Positions 54,784 to 63,218 of a stretch of 64,000 nt of DNA are shown here, one piece after another. The notes beneath the pieces were generated by a model that was not told where the DNA came from, made no database searches, and saw only the letters and a list, made by a program, of their open reading frames with translations. A program made the translations under genes and the position numbers. The DNA is from Candidatus Pantoea deserta (GTDB lineage Bacteria; Pseudomonadota; Gammaproteobacteria; Enterobacterales; Enterobacteriaceae). The DNA is taken from positions 62,001-126,000 of the forward strand of contig NZ_RMVG01000012.1 of the NCBI RefSeq assembly GCF_003813865.1, given 5' to 3'. Numbering within the stretch: position 1 is the first letter of the stretch; each line of letters starts with the position of its first letter.

Positions 54784-54800
54784 CGCACAGCCATTGTGCA
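54784..54800. promoter_or_regulatory. NtrC-binding-like site
   Basis: CGCAC-AGCCATT-GTGCA matches the NtrC consensus TGCAC-N7-GTGCA at nine of ten arm positions. It is about 108 bases upstream of the predicted nas transcription start, a typical enhancer distance. A weaker relative (TGCAC-N7-ACGCA) is at 54762-54778. Confidence 0.7.
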
Positions 54801-54916
54801 GCTACCTCTCAGGAGGTAGTCGCTAAAAATCGCGCAAAACTGCGCGAGGACACCCCCGGCCCGCTCAGGTCAGAGCCCGTCGCCGCAGAGGCGGTGCGGC
54901 CGGTTCCCGGCCCGCC

Positions 54917-56146
54917 TTAGCGCGGCGCAGGCGGCTGCGACATAGCCGCGACCGCCAGCACCGCCTGGGCAATATCGATAGTGCGTTTGTTCTGGTTCAT
55001 GGCGCTTTTGCGCAGCGCCTGCCATGCGCTCTGCTCATCGTAACCGTGCTGCTGCATCAGCCAGGCTTTCGCCTGTTCGATGGCGCGTCGCTCGTTCAGG
55101 CTGGCGCGCATCGTCGCCAGCTCTTCAGCCTGGCGCTGTAAGCGCTGCGCCTGTTCGCGCACCAGCGACAGCACCGAACGCCCAAGCTGATGCGCCAGCC
55201 CGTCGCTGTGCAGCGCGGTGGCTTCCCCCGCCAGCCAGTCGGCGCCCGCAATATAGAGGCTGAAGCTGTTATCGGCCGCCAGCGTCGGCTGTGCGGCCTG
55301 GCTTTGCGCATCGCGTATCGCCTGCTCACAGCGGGCCATCAGCGTCGCGGTCAGGCGATCCTCCAGGCTTTTCATCTGATCGATACGCGCGCTGAGCAAG
55401 GTAAACCAGCGCAGCGTGCCCGACTCCTCTGCGCGCTCAAGGGTGCAGGCGATACGCCGCAGCCGCTCGACTTCGCGGCTGGCGGGTGCAAAAGCCTGCC
55501 AGCGCGCCTGCGCATCGGCGTCGGCAAACTGGCTAAAGGTGGCAAAACTTTTCTCCTGCGCGGCGATCAGCGCCACCATGCGCTGACGCTGCGCCTCGCT
55601 GAAATAGCCGGCCGCAAAGCCCGCCGAGCCGGTGGCCCGCTCCTGACCCGCCAGCTCTTTGCCCTGCATAAAGCTGAACAGCGCGATCAGCGCGCGGGAA
55701 ATATCGGGATGGCTGGCGGTGTCGGCCGCCTCAAACACCAGATTGAGCAGGGTGCGAATGATCTGGTCAAAGGCCTGCATCGTCTGCGCCTGGTCGCTCT
55801 CTCCCGCCAGCAGCCGATGGCGCAGCGCGGGCAGCGCCGCCAGCGCCTGTAGCGCGGCGGCAATCAAATTGCAGAAGCGGCTGTCGCCCGCATGAGCCGT
55901 CGCCGGCGGCAGCGCCTCAATAAAGCGCTGCGAGGCGATGCCGACATCCTGTTCGCGCGCGTCGCGCTCCTGGACGAACAGCCGTCCCTGCGAGCAGATC
56001 CAGATATTGCTGGCGCCGCGCTCGCGCTGAAGCTGATGGATTAACTCACTCAGCGCCGCAATCAGCTGGCCGGTGTGCAGCAGCCGTTGCAGACTGGCAA
56101 TGTCGCTGTCGCGCGATGCCTGTAGATACGCCAGCGCGTCGGTCAT
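54917..56146 (-). CDS. nasR: NasR, nitrate/nitrite-responsive antiterminator (NIT + ANTAR)
   Basis: 409 residues. The N-terminal NIT domain (about 30-300) begins LHTGQLIAALSELIHQLQRERGASNIWI, the conserved NIT start, and senses nitrate or nitrite. The C-terminal ANTAR domain (about 335-395; ELATMRASLNERRAIEQAKAWLMQQHGYDEQSAWQALRKSAMNQNKRTIDIAQAVL) binds leader RNA. It is encoded just upstream of, and in the same direction as, the nas operon whose leader it should control. Confidence 0.95.
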   Translation of the reverse strand: MTDALAYLQASRDSDIASLQRLLHTGQLIAALSELIHQLQRERGASNIWICSQGRLFVQERDAREQDVGIASQRFIEALPPATAHAGDSRFCNLIAAALQALAALPALRHRLLAGESDQAQTMQAFDQIIRTLLNLVFEAADTASHPDISRALIALFSFMQGKELAGQERATGSAGFAAGYFSEAQRQRMVALIAAQEKSFATFSQFADADAQARWQAFAPASREVERLRRIACTLERAEESGTLRWFTLLSARIDQMKSLEDRLTATLMARCEQAIRDAQSQAAQPTLAADNSFSLYIAGADWLAGEATALHSDGLAHQLGRSVLSLVREQAQRLQRQAEELATMRASLNERRAIEQAKAWLMQQHGYDEQSAWQALRKSAMNQNKRTIDIAQAVLAVAAMSQPPAPR

Positions 56147-56643
56147 AGTGTCCTCTCTGTGCCCTGAGCCGTTTTATCAGGCAAAATAAGCAAAAGCCGT
56201 GCCGTTTTCAGCAAAGAGTGTGATTGCCCTCACCCGGATATTCTGAAAAATAGCGTCTGAGCGGGAGATCCTCGAGAGGCGTACGCGGCAGGAGAAATTA
56301 AAAAAATTTAATAATTTCCTATTAGTGGTAGTGCATGACAGAATAGCCTTCCTCTTAGTTCATCAGGTTATGACGCGAATTAATAAATTTGTTTTAACTG
56401 TGCTAAACAGCGGCTTTTTTTGTCATTTTTACGCAACGCGTTTTGCGGCGGCTAGCATGGCTTCATAGTGAGCGCAATGTTTTGAAATCTTAAAAGTCTT
56501 AGGTAGACTTAACGTCGTATTATGCTGATGTAATTTTTCTGTTTTTTTTTAGCTGCTGCTGTGAACGCATGATGCCGCGCGCAGGTCATCGCGAGATGAA
56601 GAAAGCCCCGTATCATGCAGTTACTCTGATGAAATCGAGGAAC
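56147..56643. other. AT-rich spacer between nas and type VI loci
   Basis: About 500 bases, AT-rich from 56290 on, divergent between nasR and the type VI locus. No gene seen; T-runs occur at 56410-56425 and 56540-56550. It holds the promoter candidate at 56482-56509. The change in composition marks a boundary between the two accessory loci. Confidence 0.5.
56482..56510 (+). promoter_or_regulatory. Candidate promoter of the type VI locus with overlapping inverted repeat
   Basis: -35 TTGAAA (56482-56487), 16-base spacer, -10 TAGACT (56504-56509). An inverted repeat AAGTCT-TAGGT-AGACTT (56494-56510) covers the -10 box, the geometry of a repressor site. About 135 bases before the first gene. Confidence 0.5.
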
Positions 56644-57138
56644 ATGGTGAAAAAGAGTCTTACGTTGATGCTGCTGGCGATATTGACCCTGGCAGGCTGT
56701 AAAGCCCCGCCGCCGTCTGTCACCGATGACACGCTGGTCACCAGCGAAGTCAATGGCGTTAAGTTAGTTCATCGTCATGCCGTCGCCGCGCCTGCCGAGT
56801 TCACGCCGATCAATGAGAGCTGGCGCGCGCTCTATGCGGCGTCGGTAATGACCACGCCGGATTACGGCGGCAAAATCGTGCGTTATCTGGAAAACGGTAA
56901 GCCCTTTATCGTGCTGGGCAGCGTCGAAAATCACTGGCTGGCGATTGCCGATCAGCCTGACGGCCCGCTGATTGGCTATGTTCCGCTGAAGGCCGGCGTC
57001 GAAAGCAGCCGCTACGAGGCAACGCTGCGCAGCGACCGCCCTCGCCCGCGCGGTAAAAATAAGCAGGTCTGCGTCGACGTGGGCGGCGCCAGCAAGGCGT
57101 GCCGCACCAACGATACCGCGACCTGGATCTTAGACTGA
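56644..57138 (+). CDS. SH3-type lipoprotein at the head of the type VI locus
   Basis: Lipoprotein of 164 residues: signal MVKKSLTLMLLAILTLAGC with Cys19. The mature part (KIVRYLENGKPFIVLGSVENHWLAIADQPDGPLIGYVPLKA) reads as a bacterial SH3-like domain. It is not clearly TssJ. The ATG at 56644 follows GAGGAAC; in-frame ATGs from 56569 have no such site. It precedes tssL by 85 bases on the same strand, so it may bind cell wall or assist membrane-complex assembly; this is inferred from position. Confidence 0.75.
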   Translation: MVKKSLTLMLLAILTLAGCKAPPPSVTDDTLVTSEVNGVKLVHRHAVAAPAEFTPINESWRALYAASVMTTPDYGGKIVRYLENGKPFIVLGSVENHWLAIADQPDGPLIGYVPLKAGVESSRYEATLRSDRPRPRGKNKQVCVDVGGASKACRTNDTATWILD

Positions 57139-57223
57139 TAATGAAATCTGGCGCATATTGCCTGTATGTAATCCCTGAGCTCGCCACTCAGGGATTTGTT
57201 CTTGTCTGGAAGAATCCCCGTTA

Positions 57224-58441
57224 ATGAATCAGGAATCGCAGGCCTCTGAGGTTAACGCCTCGGGCAACGATAATCTTTTATTGCAGGCTGCGGCGCCGCT
57301 GCTTAACGCTGTGGTGCAACTCCGTCAGGCGGTCACGCATGACGATCCGGCTGGCCTGCGCCAGTCGCTGATTGATGAAATCCGCCAGTTCGAACAGCGC
57401 TGCAAGCAGGCCGGACTGCCGTTTGAGACCATCATCGGCGCGCGCTACTGTCTGTGCAGCGCGCTGGACGAGGCTGCCGCGCAGACGCCATGGGGCACGC
57501 GCGGCGTCTGGTCCGGCAACGGTATGCTGGTGACCTTCCATAACGAAAGCTGGGGCGGCGAAAAGGTGTTTCAGCTGCTGTCGCGCATTTCACAAAGTCC
57601 CGCTCAGCACCTCTGGCTGCTGGAGGTGGTGCACTACTGTTTACTGCTCGGCTACGAGGGACGCTATCGCGGCAGCGACAGCGGGCGCGTACAGTGCGAC
57701 GCCATTCGCAAACGCCTGGCGAAACTGATTGACGAGACGCGCGCGCCGCTCGGCGGGAGCGCAAAACCGCTGGTGGAGGTGCATCCGCTGGTGAGCAGCG
57801 TCTCGCGCCCGATGATCCCGCTGTGGGCATGCGCCACCGTGGCCGCGCTGATTGCCTGCCTGCTCTATAGCGCCCTTAACTGGCGGCTGGGCAATGATGC
57901 CGAACCGCTGCTGCGCGCGATTTATCAGACGCCGCTGCCGCAGATCACCGTTGGCCGCCGCCCCTCTTCGCCTCAGGCGCTGCTGGATCTGCGCCAGCGG
58001 CTGAACGATGTTATCGCCGCGGGTCAGCTCGAAGTCAGCGACGGCGCCTTTGGCAGTAAGGTCATTATTCCCGCCGACAAGCTCTTCGCCGAACAGGGCA
58101 CCGCGATTAATCCGGTCGGCCGCGCGCTGCTGGCGCGCGTCGCCACCGCCATGAAAAACGTCAAAGGCTCGGTGCTGGTGTCGGTGTTTACCGACGATCG
58201 CCCCGTAGACAACAGCCGTTTCGCCTCCAGCTATGAATTTTCGTTTGCCCGCGCCCGTGCGGTCACCCAGCTGTTACAGACGCAGCTTGCTGACGGCCAC
58301 GCTATTCGCTCGGAAGGGCGCGGCGACAGCGACCCGCTGCTGCCCAACGACAGCAGCGAAAACCGGACCCGTAATCGTCGCGTCGAAATCACCCTGTTCG
58401 CCGCGCCGGAAACGCTCAGTAATCATCAGGGAGTTCAGTAA
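57224..58441 (+). CDS. tssL: TssL (DotU/IcmH) with C-terminal OmpA-like domain
   Basis: Membrane-complex component of the type VI secretion system, 405 residues. The cytoplasmic DotU domain (about 20-180) contains YCLCSALDEAAAQTPWG and NESWGGEKVFQLL, both family signatures. One transmembrane helix (MIPLWACATVAALIACLLYSAL, about 197-218) follows, then a periplasmic OmpA/MotB-like peptidoglycan-binding domain (about 275-395; SSYEFSFARARAVTQLL, NRTRNRRVEITL). Its stop overlaps the tssM ATG (TAATG). Confidence 0.95.
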   Translation: MNQESQASEVNASGNDNLLLQAAAPLLNAVVQLRQAVTHDDPAGLRQSLIDEIRQFEQRCKQAGLPFETIIGARYCLCSALDEAAAQTPWGTRGVWSGNGMLVTFHNESWGGEKVFQLLSRISQSPAQHLWLLEVVHYCLLLGYEGRYRGSDSGRVQCDAIRKRLAKLIDETRAPLGGSAKPLVEVHPLVSSVSRPMIPLWACATVAALIACLLYSALNWRLGNDAEPLLRAIYQTPLPQITVGRRPSSPQALLDLRQRLNDVIAAGQLEVSDGAFGSKVIIPADKLFAEQGTAINPVGRALLARVATAMKNVKGSVLVSVFTDDRPVDNSRFASSYEFSFARARAVTQLLQTQLADGHAIRSEGRGDSDPLLPNDSSENRTRNRRVEITLFAAPETLSNHQGVQ

Positions 58442-60555
58442 TGCGCGCCTCCTTACGCCCTGTTTTGACGCATCGCCTGCTGTGGAGCTTTATCGGCGTC
58501 ACCGCGTTGAGCTGTTTGATCTGGATCCTCGGCCCGCTGTGGAGCTGGGGCGAAACCCGTCCGCTGGAGCCGGCGCTGCCGCGTCAGCTAACGGTGGGCC
58601 TGCTGTTTTTCGTCTGGGTATTGTTTCAGTTTATTCCGTCGCTTTATCGCGCCTGGTTCAACAGCAAGCTGCTGACGAATTTACAGCAGAGCAGCCCGGA
58701 AGATCTCTCTGACCGCCAGGCTACGGAAGAGCTGCTGACCCAGCGCTTTAGCGAAGCGCTGGGTCAGCTAAAGCGCACGCCCTTTAACCGCAACAGCAAC
58801 AGCCGCTGGCTGGCGCGTTTTCAGTCCAACTACCTTTATCAGCTGCCCTGGTATCTGGTGATGGGCGCGCCGGGCGCGGGTAAAACCACCGCGCTGCTCA
58901 ACGCCGGACTCGATTTTCCGCTGACCGACAGCGTCGGCAAGACGGCCATTCGCGGCGTCGGCGGCACGCGCCACTGCGACTGGTGGTTTACCGATCGCGC
59001 GGTGCTGATCGACACCGCCGGACGCTATACCCTTCAGGAGAGCCAGCGCGCGCGCGATGCGGGCGAGTGGCGCAGCTTTATCAACCTGCTGAAGCGCTAC
59101 CGCACACGCCAGCCTATTAACGGCGTGATTATGACGCTCAGCGTGGCCGATCTGCTGAGCGAATCCGCCGAGACGCGTTTCGCTCAGGCGAACGCCATGC
59201 GCAGCCGCATGAGCGAACTGCATCAGCAGACCGGCATTCACTTTCCGGTCTACGTTATGGTCACCAAAACGGACCTGCTGAAAGGCTTTATGGGCTATTT
59301 CGGCGCGCTGGAGAAGCGGCAGCGCGACGCGGTGTGGGGCTTTACGTTTCCCTGGGAGCCGGCTAAATCGCACAAAGATGAGTGGCATCGCAGCTTCAAC
59401 CAGCAGTTTCATCGCCTGGAGCAGCAGCTGCAACAGCAGCTCGGCCATAAGATGGCGCAGGAGCGCGATCTCAGCCAGCGCGCCGACTGCTTTCTCTTTC
59501 CGCAGGAGTTCGCCTCGCTGCGGCCGCTGCTCAATGAGTATCTCGACGTGGTGTTCTCCAGCCAGCAGGAGCCGGTGGCCTGGAGCGCGCGTGGACTCTT
59601 TTTTACCAGCGGCACCCAGGAGGGGCTGCCCTTCGACCGCATCATGGGCGAGCTGAGCCGTAAGCTCCAGCTGCCTCAGACGAGCGGCCAGACGATTGCC
59701 GCCTGGGACAGCGTCAACCGCAATAGTCCGATACCCGGCAATAAAGGTCAGAGCTTTTTTATCCGCGACCTGCTCAGCGATCTGGTGTTTCGCGAGAGCG
59801 GTCTGGCGGGCAGCAACCGCCGCTGGGAGTACCGGAATCAGCTGTTTCACTGGATTGGCTATGGCGTGCTGGCGGGTGGGCTGGCCATTGCCTCCGGCCT
59901 GTGGCTGATCAGCTTTTTCCAGAATCAGCGCTACCTGAGCCAGGTCGCGGATCGCATACCGGCGATTGCCGCCCAGAGTCAGCAGGTTATTCATCAGCCG
60001 GCTGATAATATTTTTGACCTGCTTCCCTTTTTAAACAATCTGGTGAAGCTGCCGCTTTCAGACCATTTTTCCCTTGATAATCCGCCAGTTACTATGCGCG
60101 CTGGACTCTATCGCGGCAATCAGGTCAGCGATGCGGCCTGGGCGCTTTATCAAAATGCGCTAAAGTCTTTGCTATTACCGCGCGTGGCGCAGCAGATCAC
60201 TAACCTGCTGCGTAACGACCGGGGCGAGGATAATGAATACAGCCGCAACGCGCTGCGCGCCTATCAGATGCTCTATCAGCCGCGCAATTATGACGGCGAG
60301 TTTTTACGCGCCTGGCTGATGCAGAATTTACAGCGTTCGCTGCCGGAAAACGTCAGCGCGCGCGATCTTCAGCAGCTTGACTGGCATCTCAGCCAGCTGC
60401 TGGATCAGCAGATTCAGTCTTCGCCCTATGCGCGCGACAATGCGCTGATGATGCGCAAACTTGCGGAAAATCTGAAAAATGCAGGTCGTGAGAGCCGCGC
60501 GCTGGTTGTGATGCCCGCCGCCGATGCACAGCGATTGACCACGCATAGCAAGTAA
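58441..60555 (+). CDS. tssM: TssM (IcmF), unusually short
   Basis: Inner-membrane scaffold of the type VI apparatus. Two N-terminal helices (about 13-33, 47-66), an NTPase domain with Walker A GAPGAGKTT (about 141-149), and a third helix (about 472-494) are followed by only some 210 periplasmic residues. The total is 704 residues, whereas TssM proteins are usually about 1100-1200. The missing part is the C-terminal periplasmic region that contacts TssJ. The stop is clean and tagF begins 13 bases later, so this is either a natural short form or a deletion. Confidence 0.9.
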   Translation: MRASLRPVLTHRLLWSFIGVTALSCLIWILGPLWSWGETRPLEPALPRQLTVGLLFFVWVLFQFIPSLYRAWFNSKLLTNLQQSSPEDLSDRQATEELLTQRFSEALGQLKRTPFNRNSNSRWLARFQSNYLYQLPWYLVMGAPGAGKTTALLNAGLDFPLTDSVGKTAIRGVGGTRHCDWWFTDRAVLIDTAGRYTLQESQRARDAGEWRSFINLLKRYRTRQPINGVIMTLSVADLLSESAETRFAQANAMRSRMSELHQQTGIHFPVYVMVTKTDLLKGFMGYFGALEKRQRDAVWGFTFPWEPAKSHKDEWHRSFNQQFHRLEQQLQQQLGHKMAQERDLSQRADCFLFPQEFASLRPLLNEYLDVVFSSQQEPVAWSARGLFFTSGTQEGLPFDRIMGELSRKLQLPQTSGQTIAAWDSVNRNSPIPGNKGQSFFIRDLLSDLVFRESGLAGSNRRWEYRNQLFHWIGYGVLAGGLAIASGLWLISFFQNQRYLSQVADRIPAIAAQSQQVIHQPADNIFDLLPFLNNLVKLPLSDHFSLDNPPVTMRAGLYRGNQVSDAAWALYQNALKSLLLPRVAQQITNLLRNDRGEDNEYSRNALRAYQMLYQPRNYDGEFLRAWLMQNLQRSLPENVSARDLQQLDWHLSQLLDQQIQSSPYARDNALMMRKLAENLKNAGRESRALVVMPAADAQRLTTHSK

Positions 60556-60568
60556 TGATGAGGTGAGT

Positions 60569-61267
60569 ATGGCTGCGAGCGTTGTGCCCGGCTGGTACGG
60601 AAAGCTGCCCTCAACCGGCGACTTTTTGCGTTACCGGTTGAGTGAGAAACATATCGCGCCCTGGACCCACTGGTTTCAACAGGGGCTGATGAGCTGGCAC
60701 AGCCAGGAGCAGGCCACCACCAGCTGGTTTCTCCAGGCGCCGGTGTGGAACTTTGTGCTGCCGGTGACGCCCGGCGTGCAGCAGGTGCAAATGGGCTGTC
60801 TGATGCCGTCGTGCGATCGCGTCGGCCGCGCCTGGCCTCTGCTGGCGCTGCGCACCTTTTCGCTCAGCCAGTGGCATCCGGCGCAGCTCGCCATATCCGG
60901 CGACTGGTTTCAGGATGTGGGGGTCACGCTCTGGCGAGCGGTGCAGGTGCAGAGTATGGCCGCGCAGCTGGAGCAGCAGCTTCATCTGCTGCCGCCGCTG
61001 CTGGTGCCGGAGAAGCAGCATTCGGACATTATGGACGTCATTGGCTTCAGCGATCTGCCCTGCACCCTGAGCTGGCGCGAAGTGGCGGACCGTTTCGATC
61101 CGCAGCAGCATATCAGCTACTGGTGGACGAATCGCTGCGACGGTTTTGCCCATGCGACCCACAAGCACAGCGGCAACCTGACGGCGCAACTGTTTTCACT
61201 ACTTTTTAACCCGGCGGCAGGTACTCAGCCGGGACGTAACGGCCTCTATCCGCCCATGTTCGAATAA
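60569..61267 (+). CDS. tagF: TagF (ImpM-type) type VI regulator
   Basis: 232 residues. The start PGWYGKLPSTGDFLRYRL is the TagF/ImpM signature, with later FLQAPVWNFVLP and MPSCDRVGRAWPL. TagF represses type VI secretion post-translationally, in part by binding Fha, in Pseudomonas aeruginosa. The ATG at 60569 has GAGG upstream; a GTG six bases earlier is possible. Confidence 0.92.
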   Translation: MAASVVPGWYGKLPSTGDFLRYRLSEKHIAPWTHWFQQGLMSWHSQEQATTSWFLQAPVWNFVLPVTPGVQQVQMGCLMPSCDRVGRAWPLLALRTFSLSQWHPAQLAISGDWFQDVGVTLWRAVQVQSMAAQLEQQLHLLPPLLVPEKQHSDIMDVIGFSDLPCTLSWREVADRFDPQQHISYWWTNRCDGFAHATHKHSGNLTAQLFSLLFNPAAGTQPGRNGLYPPMFE

Positions 61268-61303
61268 CGGCGTTGCGTTTGCCCATCAGATACGGGATGA
61301 CTC

Positions 61304-62431
61304 ATGCAATTTACCATTGTGCAGTGCAATACGGATGTTCCGGTAAAAACCGTGGCGTTTCAGCCGCCCGGCGGCACCATTGGCCGCAGCCAGGATAACG
61401 ATCTGGTTCTGCCGGACGAGTCGCGCGCCATTTCGCGCTTGCAGGCGCTGGTACACCTTTCTGCCGAGGGCGAGTGCCGCCTGACCAACCAGGGCAGCGT
61501 GACCGCCGTGGTGCACAACGGCGTCACCCTGCCGCGTGGGGTACAGGTTCAGCTGCAACATGGCGATGCGCTGCAAATTGGCGACTATCAGCTTGCCGTG
61601 GAAGATCCGGCGCGCGCCGACGCGGTCAGAGACGATCCGCTGGCGCTGTTCGTCGAGGAGAGGCTGGAGCAGAGCGACCCGCTGGGCCTGCTTGACGCTG
61701 AACCCGCAGAACATCCCTCCTCCGCCACGCCTCCGCCGTCACGTCACAGCGATGCGCGGCTGGCGATCGATCCGCAGCAAAGCGAGTCGCCGCGTCTGAC
61801 GGGCGCGGCTCTGGCGGATCAGGAGAAGCTGATTGCCGCGCTGCTGGAGGGCATGGGGCTGAACAATGGTCATGCGACGCCGATCGATGAAGAGCAGATG
61901 CGCGTGACGGGCCGGATGCTGAGCCTGTTTTCACAGGGCACGGTGGCGCTGCTGTCATCGCGGCAGATTCTTAAGCGCGGCGTGAAGGCGGATATGACCA
62001 TGATCCTGAACGAGGCGAATAACCCGTTTAAGATCCTGCCCTCCGGTAAAACCGTGCTGATGCAGATGTACCAGAGCCAGATGCCGGGCTTTATGCCGCC
62101 GGAACAGGCGGTGCGCGACGCGCTGGTGGATTTGCAGGCGCATCAGCTCGGCATGATCGCCGGTATTCGCGCCATTATCGCCGCCATGCTGCAATCCTTT
62201 AATCCGCAGCGTCTGGAAGAGCAGGCGCGCAGCGAAGGCGTCCTGCCGACCCTCCCCTTTTCCATCGCCCGAAAAGCCGCGCTCTGGGACTATTTTATGC
62301 GTAACTATCAGCGCACCGCCGGCGAGATCGAGGACGATTTCCATACCCTGTTCGGCGAAGCCTTTTTGCACGCCTATGACGTGGAAGTTAACCAGTACAA
62401 AGATTCGCAAACCCGGACGGACGAAGCATGA
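61304..62431 (+). CDS. tagH: FHA-domain type VI scaffold protein (Fha/TagH)
   Basis: 375 residues. The N-terminal FHA phosphothreonine-binding domain (about 1-100) has GGTIGRSQDNDLVLPDESRAISRLQALV. A linker rich in Pro and Ser (about 130-170) leads to a conserved C-terminal type VI domain (about 180-370; RMLSLFSQGTVALLSSRQILKRGVKADMTMI, ANNPFKILPSGKTVL). Phosphorylation by PpkA activates Fha in Pseudomonas. It overlaps pppA by four bases (ATGA). Confidence 0.92.
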   Translation: MQFTIVQCNTDVPVKTVAFQPPGGTIGRSQDNDLVLPDESRAISRLQALVHLSAEGECRLTNQGSVTAVVHNGVTLPRGVQVQLQHGDALQIGDYQLAVEDPARADAVRDDPLALFVEERLEQSDPLGLLDAEPAEHPSSATPPPSRHSDARLAIDPQQSESPRLTGAALADQEKLIAALLEGMGLNNGHATPIDEEQMRVTGRMLSLFSQGTVALLSSRQILKRGVKADMTMILNEANNPFKILPSGKTVLMQMYQSQMPGFMPPEQAVRDALVDLQAHQLGMIAGIRAIIAAMLQSFNPQRLEEQARSEGVLPTLPFSIARKAALWDYFMRNYQRTAGEIEDDFHTLFGEAFLHAYDVEVNQYKDSQTRTDEA

Positions 62432-63204
62432 AGATTGAATTTGCCAGCCGCTGCCAGCAGGGGCTGCGCGATGAGAATCAGGACCGTACCGGCGCCGAAG
62501 TCAGCGAGGATAAAGCCTGTTTTGTGGTCTGCGACGGCGTGGCGGGCTTGCCCGGCGGCGATCGCGCGGCACAGCTGGTGCGCGACACTCTGCTGGCCGA
62601 ACTGCACGAACAGCCGCAGCTGACGCCGGAGAATACCCACGCGGCGATTGAACGCTGCCGCGCCGCGCTGCATCAGGAGCAGCGGCAGCGTCCTGAGGCC
62701 GCGCGGATGAGCACCACCCTGGCCGCGCTGTTTATTGACCGCACGCAGCAGCGCGCCTGGTGGGCGCATGCCGGTGACAGCCGGGTGTATCATTTCCGTC
62801 ACGGTACGCTGTTTGACGTCACGCGCGATCACAGCCTGGCGCAGCAGCTTAAAGATGCAGGCTATGAAAATACCGGCATTAACAGTAATTTACTCTATAA
62901 TGCGCTCGGCGCGACGCCGGCGCGTCCGGTGACTTTCTCCGCCGAACTGGCGCTGGAAGATGGCGATGCGTTTCTGGTCTGCACCGACGGGTTTTGGCTT
63001 AACCTGACCACTAAAGAGATGGAGCAGGCGCTGCGCATGGTCAACGCCTGTGAAGAGTGGCTCGCGCTCATGGAAAAAGCGGTCAGTCAGCAGGTGAAAA
63101 AGGATAATCTCAGCGCGCTGTCGGTATGGATCGGCGAACCTCAGGACGCCACGTTGCTTTATTCTGCGGCGGATTCGGCACGCTTTTTGCCGCCCCGCTC
63201 TTGA
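62428..63204 (+). CDS. pppA: PppA, PP2C-type phosphatase of the type VI locus
   Basis: Ser/Thr phosphatase of 258 residues. PP2C motifs in order: RDENQDRTG, VCDGVAGLPGGDRAA (usual DGMGG changed to DGVAG), STTLAALFID, WWAHAGDSRVYHFR, VTRDHSLAQQL, and LVCTDGFW. Metal-binding aspartates are in place. It should reverse phosphorylation of Fha; the kinase PpkA is expected beyond the window. Confidence 0.93.
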   Translation: MKIEFASRCQQGLRDENQDRTGAEVSEDKACFVVCDGVAGLPGGDRAAQLVRDTLLAELHEQPQLTPENTHAAIERCRAALHQEQRQRPEAARMSTTLAALFIDRTQQRAWWAHAGDSRVYHFRHGTLFDVTRDHSLAQQLKDAGYENTGINSNLLYNALGATPARPVTFSAELALEDGDAFLVCTDGFWLNLTTKEMEQALRMVNACEEWLALMEKAVSQQVKKDNLSALSVWIGEPQDATLLYSAADSARFLPPRS

Positions 63205-63218
63205 TACCAAGGATCCTT

